From positions 153,846 to 217,845 of the forward strand of contig CAADRB010000070.1 of the NCBI GenBank assembly GCA_900708905.1: a stretch of DNA of 64,000 bases. Reading direction: 5' to 3'. A program made the translations under genes and the position numbers. The notes under the pieces were generated by a model that saw nothing but the letters and a program-made list of their open reading frames with translations, searched no databases and was not told the DNA's origin. Shown here piece after piece: positions 25,567 to 36,900 of the stretch. How positions within the stretch are numbered: the first letter of the stretch is position 1; every line of letters starts with the position of its first letter. The DNA is from Hymenolepis diminuta. Lineage: Eukaryota; Platyhelminthes; Cestoda; Cyclophyllidea; Hymenolepididae.

Positions 25567-28500
25567 TAGAGAGATAAATTCAAACATAAAGAATTTCATT
25601 CCAGAGAACTGGAGATGACATCCATTTTATAAGCAGCATATCGGAATTAATTGCAATTAATATTTTGAAGTTCTGAATTTCAAAACTTTGTTTAGGGGTC
25701 AAGTGACGTTAGCAGTGACATGGGGTCATAAGTCGACTTAATGCGTCATAATACGTCACTTTCAAAGCTAAATATTATTATTAGGCAATGGGATAATTTG
25801 GAGGTCAACATATGAATTCAAAATATATTAGGAGGGACATAGCTATATCGAAATATTTTTCTAATTCTATTTTGTCTTCCATATACTATAATGACCTCAG
25901 ATATCATTTTAACTGTGGCATCTCAATCATTTCACATAATTTTCATCCATTAACCGTTTCACCATGAAGTCTTTTATGATGCCTTGATGATATAATTACA
26001 CGAAGCCTTTTTAAATTTGTCTACTTTGGATGTACTTTTTCTTCTTTTGACAGCAAAATAAAATATTTGCTCGTGAAATCTACCACTTAGCTCAATTTTC
26101 ACTTATTCAGCATTTAAATTTAGCCTCTATAAAAACAAAATACAATCAGCTATTTCAGGTCACAAAGGTCTTGAAGGAAGAGATGTAAAACTCGACACGA
26201 ATTTCATAGAAATCCTTGATTTTAAGACCGAAGTTACTAGATTTTACCTCTCTTTTCCTCAGCGTTGAAAGCTTCTGTTCAAATAGTCTTGTTTGTCAAG
26301 TTACTGAAGATAGAAATAAGTTAATTAGTTACAATCAAAATGTCAGAAATTTTTAGCTATTTTTGTTTAAATCAGAGTATCATAAACGGTTTTTTTAATT
26401 GGTGTTTTGAAGATATGAAATGTTAAGTAATATGAATATAAATTAAAATACTTCATTTATTTGAATTTGGAAGACACATTCTACAGAATAATACTTCTCT
26501 GCACGAACGTCAATTTCTAATCGAAAAATGTTCTTAAAGTAGGTTTTTTATTTACATTTTTAATTTTAAAGTTGATTTTCTTCAAAATTTTATCCTATCG
26601 GTAAACAAAAGTCAATTTAAATATTTCCTTACTTTCAAGAAATAAGCACGTAATTAGTGAGTGCAAGAATTTCTAAAAGGAGTCTATAAATTAATTTAAT
26701 TATTATAAAGTAGAGTTGTGTATGGTAGATGGCATTAAAACATCACGAAATCTGGTATTTAAATTCAAATTATGAGCATATCAGTTAAACAAGTGGGAAG
26801 AAACGTGTTCTCTGTGGTGCAGAAAAACACAAAGTTATACGAGAGTTACCGTTTTTATAATTTCTATCAATTTTAAGTTTATTGAAAATTGTTAATTTTT
26901 TTATTTAAACGAAATACAATGATCGCAGAATTCAGGTTTAAAGATATTTATTATGACGAGATTTTTCATAATAACCCCAATTTTATGAATTTAGCTGTGT
27001 TATGATTTTGAATCGTATGATAAAAGATAAGGCTGCTCATACACTTCATAAACTCTTTGTAACAACGAAGGGAAGGTAAGCTTCACCATTTTTCCTCTAG
27101 AACTTTTTAGTTCGTGATATGCATTTCCTTCTGTCCTTCGAACGATTGGCAACCGATTTGCGGAATCTTTGATCACGGAAATAAATTGAATTTATTTTTA
27201 CTTCATTAAATTTTGGCATTCTATGTTGCAATTACACAACTTTCTTTAAGTCTAGACACCAAGAGAACTTAAAAAATCTCCAATATCTCAAGTTAAGAAG
27301 AAGGGGAAGAAGATTTTCACAGTTCAAGCTTTTAATAAATCTTTGTTTTTAGAATCTAGATCCCGGATTTGCATTCCATTCTTCCTCCAATCAATATAAT
27401 ATTAAAATTATACCTTTCCTCGTTAAAATCATGTCTTTGATAGAGGATTTCAACTTACCATTTTCTTTAAGTCAAATATATCAGAAAATACCACAGTTGT
27501 CTTGCTAGACCAAAACGGCTACTTATTGAATATTTAATTTTAAAATCCATTTAAAAAGTGCTCCATTCCATAATAAACATATCAAACCGAAGTGGGATCC
27601 CAAATTCGGTCATTTCTTATTGACGACGTCGTGGTGACCTCCAAGCATTGGCGGAATGGAGTGTATTTTTGGTGCAGAGGTCATACAACTACAGCCAATA
27701 AAATTAATGGAGCTAATATTTTAAATAGTGAGGAGGAGATATGAAAATCACATTCTAATGAAAACATGGGTGACTGGAAAATCCGTGAAATTTTGCAGTT
27801 AGATCCAGTATGTTGTGTATATTAACATTTAATGTATTTTATTGATAAATTTTAATAAATTTAGATCTGATAGGAGGCCCTTACTCAAATTTAATTTCTT
27901 GGGTTAGGCTCTAGGAATTTTTATTTAACTCCCAAACTCGTTCAGGTTCTCGTTTTGCGAATGTTCATCGTGGTTGGACGGAGTAGCACCATGGAGCCAT
28001 CCTGGTTAGAAACCCGAATTTTGCCATTCCCTTCTATTTGCCAGAATTAACCATTGCGCTTATTGGATGTACATTGATGGACACTGGATGCAAAGCTTGT
28101 GACTTCGGGGACGAGTCTGTTAATCAATGCGATACCAGCGTAACATTAGAGAACCACCGTACAGCTTAACAAGGATTGAAATAATTAAGGATATTTCTAG
28201 TTATTTGCGGTCTTGAGCAGCGCACTTCTTGGAATTCATTAGCTAAGTTACTCCTACTGATGATTTGGATTGAAACAATTTAATATACAATAATGTCAGC
28301 TATGAAAACAAGCATTAACTTTGTGAAATTAAGTAAATTTTTCGCATATGTAAAAACATTACTGACACATTTAAGTTTCTATGAAAAGAAGGCAAAAAAT
28401 ATATTAATAGCGATGCTAATGCATATGTATTGATTAGAATAGTTAAATATAGACACTTGGCGTAAGAGGGAATGGAATCATTTCATATTTGCTCACCAAT

Positions 28501-30150
28501 TATTTTCGCTTTAGAAATATTAAGGGAACCAATTTTGCAATAATTTCTAAATTGATCATTTTCTCTTGTTTACTTTAAAAAACAGTATGGTTTCTGGTTG
28601 TAGAAAAACGCTATCGTTGAGCAATTTCATTAAAAATGCTTCCATCAATGGAAGTGTTGACAATATTTGACTTGAAGAGGAGAAGGATACTCTGAAGTCA
28701 CCCTTCTGGGAATCTAGCCCTTTGCTGAACGTTTTTATTTTGAGTGGGATCAATCAGTATATTTATCATACACGTTATTAGATGTGCACTACCTGATGTC
28801 GATATCGATAAACGCATTCCGCCGCCGGCGCACTTCCACTGGCGTACACATATATCTTTATCTCTTATTTGGCGGATGTTCAAGTTAACCAATGGACATT
28901 AGTATGATATTTTAAATGCAGCGCTGGCAGACTCATCTATTTGCATTGGACTGCGGACCAGGTAAAGTGGTGAGAGTGCTCTTAATATAATAAATAGTAT
29001 CTCACTCATGAGCCTTAGAGTTACGATGCTGAAGAATTATCATTACGACATCACAATATAAATGCTCTCCTTTTGAAAAATATGTTTATCTAAATGCTTT
29101 CGAATTCAGATAAAATATGGCCTATGATATCTTGACTTCACCGCTCGCCTATTGTTGACCTCCTCCCCCCTCCCCCTCTCCTTCTTTTAATATCTAATTT
29201 AACTCTTTCGTTATTCCCAATGGTTCAAATTTGCAAGGTGAACACTGAACCAGCGAAGGCAAGTGGACAGTAATAATAAACGATTGACAATTTTCATCTC
29301 AAATCAACTTCAATGATCTGACAGACAAATCTGACAATAAAGACCGTCACTAATCTTCAGGTAAATTTTACATTAACTCAAAAATTTTTATATTCTGATC
29401 TCCACTACTAACAGCATAGCCACTCCCACTCATTTCTTCAAATAATTCTTTCATCGGTTTTGTAGAGGTAATTTATTCAAGCCGCTTTTTTCTCATGACT
29501 GGTTCGATAATTTCAAATGGGGTCTATTTTCATTACGCTCTGTCGCGAAATTTCACTTGATGAATGCTTTGCTATACTGCGTATAATTACTAACTATGAT
29601 GCTTATATAATAAAATCAGAAATGCTCAGGCCCATAAAATATTTGCCTTCCAGAACATAATATAAACAGAGAGAAGAAACTTTGAACCACCTAGAGTTAA
29701 TAACCAAAATCGTATTACTTGTCCATACGACTAGCACGGCTCTTCTGATCATTGGATGCTAACTCATGGATGATGCTCCGATAATGCTGCCACTGACAAT
29801 TCTGTTGACCCCAACATTTTAGTTCTCCATTAAAATTTACCACATTCAGTAGAGTGAATTGAATCTGCTGTCTACATTGTGGAATTGATATCCTTATAGA
29901 CTTTTGAGAAAACTTAGACGGTCATAATCCTAATATCCTGAAAGGAGATCCCGGGATCGAAATATGGTCATATCTCCTATTTACATAATACGGCGACATT
30001 TTTTGATCCGAAACAAATTTTTGCCTAAAAGGCCAACATTAGACATTCACACCATGGAATTTCGTGAGTCGTACAGATTCCTTTGACAAATCTATATCTT
30101 ATTACTTATCGCTCAGACCATTTTTGTGAAGGTACCTGAATACAGTGAAC
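25567..30150. other. Intergenic upstream of homeobox gene, no gene recognised
   Basis: Very AT-rich from about 26330 to 27000. More mixed-composition stretches occur at about 27950-28160 and 28800-28970; they lack a recognisable domain. A pyrimidine run lies at 29160-29190. Confidence 0.5.
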
Positions 30151-30159
30151 TATAAAAAG
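30151..30159 (+). promoter_or_regulatory. TATA-like box upstream of homeobox gene
   Basis: TATAAAAAG matches the TATA consensus and is on the coding strand about 500 bases before the ATG. In DNA this AT-rich such matches are common, so it is only a candidate. Confidence 0.2.
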
Positions 30160-30179
30160 TTGAATAGTTGAAGATGTGC

Positions 30180-30275
30180 AGTTGGCGCAGTACTCTACGT
30201 ACTCTTCTTCAAAATCAGCAGTCTCGGGCTCATTGCCCATTGGTGCACAACTAGTTAGCGAAATAGCCAACCACA
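30180..30275 (+). mobile_element. Degraded tRNA-derived SINE head
   Basis: TGGCGCAGTA (30183-30192) equals the A-box of the copy at 40640. TGCCCATTGGTGCAC (30234-30248) matches the segment just after the B-box in the copy at 45989 (TTCCCATTGGCGCAG after offset). The B-box itself is damaged (GGCTCATTGCC). It sits between the candidate TATA box and the homeobox start codon. Confidence 0.45.
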
Positions 30276-30434
30276 GAATCCGAGTTTTTCACCAAGGAGG
30301 CTCAATGATTCCAAGATGAACGCTGAAAAAAGCCTTCCTAATTGGGCTTGGTAATTATTATCATTTTCTTCATCATCCCATTTATTGGATCATTTCTTCA
30401 ACAGAAATTGATTCTTATCGGTAACGGTACTTCT

Positions 30435-30658
30435 CTTGCCCTTGGTGAATATCCTTTTGACCGATTTTAACCCCCTCCTCTACTTGAGCAAATTTCTACA
30501 TGAAACCACGCGTAGAATCACAAACGGACGCACTACACGCGCTTGGCCAAAGCAGAATTACGCCCACGCCGACGGACACACACCCGCACAACCAAGGCAC
30601 AGGGCACGTCGGTTGTTCAATCTGACGGTCAGAGCTCATTATTTCCCGAGAAGCCTCC
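30435..30658 (+). promoter_or_regulatory. CG-rich leader/proximal promoter of homeobox gene
   Basis: This stretch is visibly richer in CG dinucleotides than its surroundings (ACGCGT, ACACGCGC, CACGTCGG) and abuts the start codon. It most likely holds the 5' untranslated region and perhaps the core promoter. No TATA box sits within 100 bases of the ATG. A canonical TATAAAAAG lies farther upstream at 30151-30159; if it is used, the leader would be about 470 bases and would contain a degraded SINE copy and upstream ATGs, so a start inside this CG-rich block seems more likely. Confidence 0.4.
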
Positions 30659-30935
30659 ATGGAAAGTGCAGGTCTTAGCACATCCACACAACCGACTCCT
30701 TCGCCGTTACCGATAAACTTCGCCATACCTTCCCCAGCCTCGGGTAGTATGAATTCGTCAGCCTCAGCGCTTGCTTTTGAGCAAATTTTTAATGGACTCA
30801 TGTTTCCACCACCTCCGCCACCTCAACCACCACCTCTTAATAAGGGATTAGTGATTGATGGAAAAATACCCCCAACTGGACTCCCGCCTTGGATTCCGAC
30901 TTCTATGGGAGAGAATATGATTGCTTCGAATGGTG
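30659..30935 (+). CDS. Homeobox gene exon 1 (N-terminal region)
   Basis: Codes for residues 1-92 plus one base. It carries the Ser/Pro-rich start, the octapeptide-like QIFNGLMF, and a proline run ([10 protein letters not shown]). The donor is G|GTATGT at 30935/30936. Reading through would stop within two codons (ATG TGA), which supports splicing here. The single leftover G joins AG at 38454 to give Glu. A donor two codons earlier (GTGGTA) is weaker and would break the frame. The ATG at 30659 has an in-frame TGA 36 bases upstream. Confidence 0.8.
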
Positions 30936-33900
30936 GTATGTGAATCTACATAATATTTCCGTGCAGAAATAGGCCATTGTATGAATAATCGGGCAAAAAT
31001 TTGATACTTTGATTCTAAGTGACATTAAGCATTAACTTAATAATATATTTCATGAAATTGGTGGTTAATATCGTGGGCAATACTTTATAATCCGAGTCAC
31101 GAAGTGTTATTTCTTAATCAAGATAATTTAGAAGTATAAAGAGGTGTCAAGATATTTGGAATGAATTAAATTTTCAGGTACAATCTTATATGAAAAAAGA
31201 CATTCTTACAGGTTTAGTGAAAGCGATTGGCTAAAAATTTATATACAAAGTAATAGATTTATAAATACTTGAAGTTTTCTGGAGCATCCCAAATCTTAGT
31301 AAAATATTGATGCTTGCAAATACCATAAATCAGGAAAAGAGACATAGAACCTAAATAATTTGAATAATCTCAAAATAAACTCCGTCAACATAGGAATATT
31401 TTCATTGAAAACTTTTAGGCTGCATACTGAGATGTGATTGTCAAATCTTGATCCATACTGAAGCACTCTATCTCATATAACCATATTTTTTTCTCGAAAT
31501 TAACTTTGTTTATCTGAGAAAATATTGAGTCCAATTAGAGCTTCCTGAAGTCAAGTGAGTTTCACTCTCTCTTCTGGTGGGGTATTTTAATGAGATTTCA
31601 AGCCCATCGCTTATGGGAGAGAGAGAGTGAGCCAGAGAGGCATTCATTCATTCATTTGCTTCCTCAGCTAATTTAATTAGCCCAGCAATAAAAATGACAA
31701 ATCTCCACTTCCGGAGACCTGCCCACAGCAACATTCTCAAAATATCCTTGCTCACTCTCTATATTCCTTCCTGCTTCTTACAAGAGGAAATCATTTACTC
31801 TTATCCCGTGGTTTTCTTTAATCATTATTCTAAGTTAAACATTCTGTTTTTGAATACTCCGGTTTACATAGGGAACATGGTTGCTTCATCCAAAGATGTA
31901 TCAGACCTTCGCATCATAGACAGTGTCTGTATTTCTATGGCTGACCTTTCCCTAGTTAAACATTTTAGTCATTTTTGCGTCTTAATTATTAGAACATTCC
32001 CCCCATAATACATTCCCTGGTAAATGCCATAATGTCAAAACTTCAAAAGACACCCCCTTCTACTACTAAATCGTAATTTGCAAAATTAATTGAAAGAATT
32101 TTTAATGAAAATGCGTTTCCACCGGTTCCTACAACTTTTGATTGATTAGACACCCTATTAAAAATTACTTTCCCCAGACTATGTGAAAAAATTTGTTAGA
32201 AGAGGAATAATTATGAAGAAGGTGCTTTAGAATTGTATGCATATAATTGGGAATGAATAGAGAAAGAGGGGGATAAGTAGGAAAAGTAAATCTAACTAAC
32301 ACATGCCCATTTATGAATAGTATGGTGGTGGTCCGACCTACATCATTCAATCAGCAATCGTCAATCCCACTCCCTAATGATACTAATTGACTAGACTACC
32401 TCCCCCTCCTCCCCTAGCCTCCCTATTTCTCCACGGCATTTCTCCCATTCCATTTCTCCCTCTGTCTATTCCACCCATTCTCTCTCGTTCTCACTCTCCC
32501 TCTCCATCAACTCATATCAATTAATTAACAGGTGTCCGATGACTGATTCACTTACTTTCATTGGCTAATCGATTTACCGGGCAATTTGACTCAATTAAGG
32601 CGCATTTTTAATTGCCGTTTCTACCTCTTTGGTGAAAAAAATAATAATAAAATTAGATTAAAAATCTTGATTTTTGAGTCATATTAAATGGGAAAGAGAG
32701 GGACGGCTTTTTCAATTCTCAAAATTAATTAATTAATAATTTAATCATCAGAATCTGACATTCCCATTGGGAGGGATGAGTCAAAAAATTTTGTTATATA
32801 CTTAATAATCAAAAGTTCAGAACAGATGTTTTAAACTATTTTATCCTTTTTCATATATTAATGTGTTTATTTTTATAATTAGAAAAAAATAATCTTTAAT
32901 TTCTACCTATGTTAATATAAGAGCATTAAATAAAGATCCCATTTGAATTTTAATCATCCCATAAACATATAATTCATTAATTAAATATTCTTTATTGCTT
33001 ACAAATAGAGTCATGAAAGGTATATATTAATTTTATAATTTAATTATTCCGAGATAAATTACAATAATAAAAGACGTTAATAAGAACTCGTCTGGAGAGG
33101 GCAAATGAGACAATAAAGGGATAATTATCCAGAGATGGAACACATAAAGGAGTAATTGAATATTTTGAGGAATAAATCAAGCAGGACTTTCTAATTTAGT
33201 TACCTCATCTATTTCACAGCCTCCTACTCATTCTTTTTCAGCCAGTTTTCCAACCAAATTGCTTTGAAAAAGGCAAATAGAGACCCCTCCCCCTCCTACT
33301 ATTCCTCTGGGAAGGTAACCGAGTTTTTCCTAATTAATTAGATCAAATAATTGGGATAGAGGGAAAGCAAAGTCCGACGGATCTCCCGATTCAAAAGGTT
33401 GGTTAGATTAATAATTAGACTGTGCAGTGAGGAAACCGTTCTTTCGAAAAAAGCTGCCTGTAAAACAGTCTAAAAAGTCAATTTGAAAGGTGATGCATGA
33501 GTAATGTGCACTTCTAATTAAGCTGGATTCTAAACTGACCCCTCCTCTCCGTCTAAATTGTGAAGCTTGTTTATGCAAAGCGTGTGTAAACCAATTAGCT
33601 CCTATTATGCATAAATTAATTAAGTATTTAGGAGCTCCATACAGAACACCCTCCCTTAACTCCTACCATCCATATTCTATTCACACACGGTGTGAGTAAT
33701 TTTCTCTCTCTACTCCTAATTAAATGGAGGAAATTCCATTAACAAGGGAATGTCCGTTTGGTTCGTCCCAATGCCGAGCATTCACTGTTCTTCCAATTAT
33801 CCGAAATAAATTCCTCCAGAGCGATTTGTAAGGAAATGCGACTTTAGGCAGGACAATTTATAGGAGTCTGGAAGTGCTTACCTAAAATGCTATTTGATTA

Positions 33901-36900
33901 CCTATGCAGTATAAGTATGAAAGCATAGCATTACTAAAGATTAAGTATTCTCCTTGGCAGATGAGCTAAGAATTGCCATTGGTTGGATTTGCTTGCCTAT
34001 ATCTCAAGTCTTAGGAGTAGTAATTACTTCTACTGCTACGCAAATGAAAATATTCAATTTCAAGCTTGATATTATCTAGCACCAATTTTTATTGGGGATC
34101 TTGATGTAAGGAGTAAGTTAAGTAGTCAATTAGGGGAGTATAAGAATATCTGCTCCACCCTTCTCCTTAGATATTTCCCTACCTACCTTAATGCTCTGCG
34201 CGCTAGTCTCCGCAGTTTTCGAGTCATAAAATACTAATAAATGCCTTGGTCTGATAATCAACCGAAATTCGCATCCTAATTCCCTCTATTTACTATCCCT
34301 TAGTAGTATTACAGTCTGTACCCCTACATGGAAAATGAGCATTCTCCAATCGCCCCTCCCCTCTCCGTATCTCTCCTTCTTTGCCCTATCGTCAAATACT
34401 TTTTCTCAACTTCTTTCCGTTTCCGTTCCGCGGTTTAGTTGGATAGAAAGTGGGGGAGCGTTTTCGGGACCAACTCTATACCGCTTCTCACTTTTTATAA
34501 TTTCTGATTTCTCACAGCAAATGCTTTGTTCCTCCTGTATTTTTATCGTCGTTTAGCAAATGCAATGATTAAGGTAGTAGGCCTCTATAACGGAAGAGAC
34601 TTATATCAGTTAGTGATCTATTTTGTGACAAAAAAACGCAACCATTAAACAAAAGACCACTTTGTATTTTGACATTCATTTCCCCTCTGATAACTACTAG
34701 GCCCATTTAAACTAGCAAAGTGATTAATGTTATTGCTATGGATTTCTGTAAATTCCATTTTTCTCTTCCGTTTGACGGAAAGCCTTCTTTTTCAGAATAA
34801 AGCAAAATTGTTCTCTAAATGGAAGAAACAAAGGAAATATTGGGCATTTTCAAGAACTCAAAACAACTGATATTTCCCAATTTAATTGTTATTTACTGTT
34901 TCTCTGTCATGGTTATAATTTAATATCTCGTGTGAAGGACACCATTAAAATGCACTGCTTTAAAGTGCGAGTTTTCAATTTGTGATGAGTTACAAATATG
35001 ATATGACATTGAAGGGGGTCTATATACAGGGAAATATTTCGATAAGGGTTGAAAAGGGGTCCATTGGAAGTACATTGTTAAGTTGGGAGAACAGAAGTCT
35101 TACTTTATTGGAATTCTGGTCATTGTAGCAAACGGGAGACAGTAGAATAAGAAAAATATTTCAATATTGGGGGTATATTTAATTGAACTTTCAAAAGTTC
35201 AAATCTCAAGACGTATCCCGAAGTTCCTGCGTGAGCCCATGCTCATTTTATTCAAAAATTATTAGTCAAGCAATTCTGTTAAATCTTTAACTATGTCAAC
35301 TCGATTCATTTCATTCCGACAAGGAATAGCATTTTTCTCACCACGATTTTTCTTAAAATGAATACTCTTTCTCCGCTTCGTCAGAGTGGGATTATTAAAG
35401 TATTATGACGAAATTTTATCTGAGATACTGACTATTCGGGAATAAAGAGTGAACTAGATAAAGGCAGGATTAAAAATGTCATGCGATGGTGCAGTATTCC
35501 AGTATTTTCTTGTTTTTCAGTTAACATTCATTTCAAGTTTCATTGTTCTTGCGCACATCTATTAGTTCCAAATGGCCATCTATAATTCTCCTCTCTTATC
35601 AGGTCTAGAATTGGCAGTCGTTTAATTTATTAACCATTAGTAATATGCAAGACGGCAGACACTGACTCAAAATATAATATTAATTTCTCAGACAGCCATT
35701 ATTTAGGTCTCTCTTAGTACCCCCTCCACCCTTCTCCCCCCCTCCCCTCCCTCCAATTATAACTTATCTCTCTCTCTCTCTCTCACGACTTCGCTAATAA
35801 ATTGTAAAGATAAGGCCCACTAAGCCCACCTGAACTTTTCAAGTCGGCTTTTTCACAATGACTTTAGTCACGTAAAGTTACCTTCTTGGACTTCTAATTT
35901 AGTCCAGGCTTAACCGGTGGTGCTGTTAATTAATAAACGCGCCTAATTGCTCATTAAGCGAGGAGAGAAAAGCCTCAAGCGGAGTAATTAGAAAATGCGG
36001 TGTGTCCGGAAGGCAAACAGCAATTAGAAATTAACTTCCGGTCAATGAATTAGCAGTCAGCCAAATTAATTTTCTTATCCTCAACATCATAGTCATCCCT
36101 TCCAGACGCTTTTTTTAATTGGGTTGACAGCTTATTTATTCCAATCTTTAAAAACCATAACCCCCACCATTTATTATGAAGCCCCATATTTAATTGTATG
36201 AAAAAAGATTTTTGTTAATACTTGCATCAGTAGGCACTAAATACGCTGGGAGTTGTAGTAAATGAGTTAATGACCTGAGTCAATGAGTAAGTGACTTGAA
36301 AATACTCTTCAATTGATGTTTCCCCTTAGTCCAGTAGATCAAAATTTAGATAAATACCGCTTTCAAAAGGGGATATCTAAAGAAGGATTTCATTGAACCA
36401 AAGAAATACGTTTCTACTTAGCTTAAATTCCGAGTTTAGATTCTACATAGATTTTTGCAAACAACAGTTTTCTAACAATTTCGAACTTTTAAATTGGCGA
36501 CTATTATATCTTCTAGGGGTCGTAGAGAAGGTCTTAGGTTTGATATTAGCACAGATCTGGAAGTCATTGAGAAGACAATAAGAGGTAGTTTTGATGATGG
36601 AATGTAAATTACATGAGACATTCAATTAAATAGGGATGGCTCAGCAGAATTTATACAGGCACATCTATTGAAATTATTCCATACGAAGGTTAAAATTTAA
36701 GGGTATATCAAGGGACGCATAAATATAAGAAGCCTGGGGGGAAATTGTCAAGCCGCAGGGTATATCAGGTCAAGATCCGTTGGTTCAGAATACGATATCT
36801 GACTACGGATGGAATATCTGTATTTAACTCTTACTTTTAAATTGTTATGGCATATGATAGGGCGATAAATTATGTTTTATCAGTTGAGAGGCGTCTTCAG

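Noticed and set aside
30496..30801. Minus-strand open frame of 101 codons over homeobox exon 1
   Set aside because: Shadow of exon 1 and its CG-rich leader; the + strand has the splice-consistent model.
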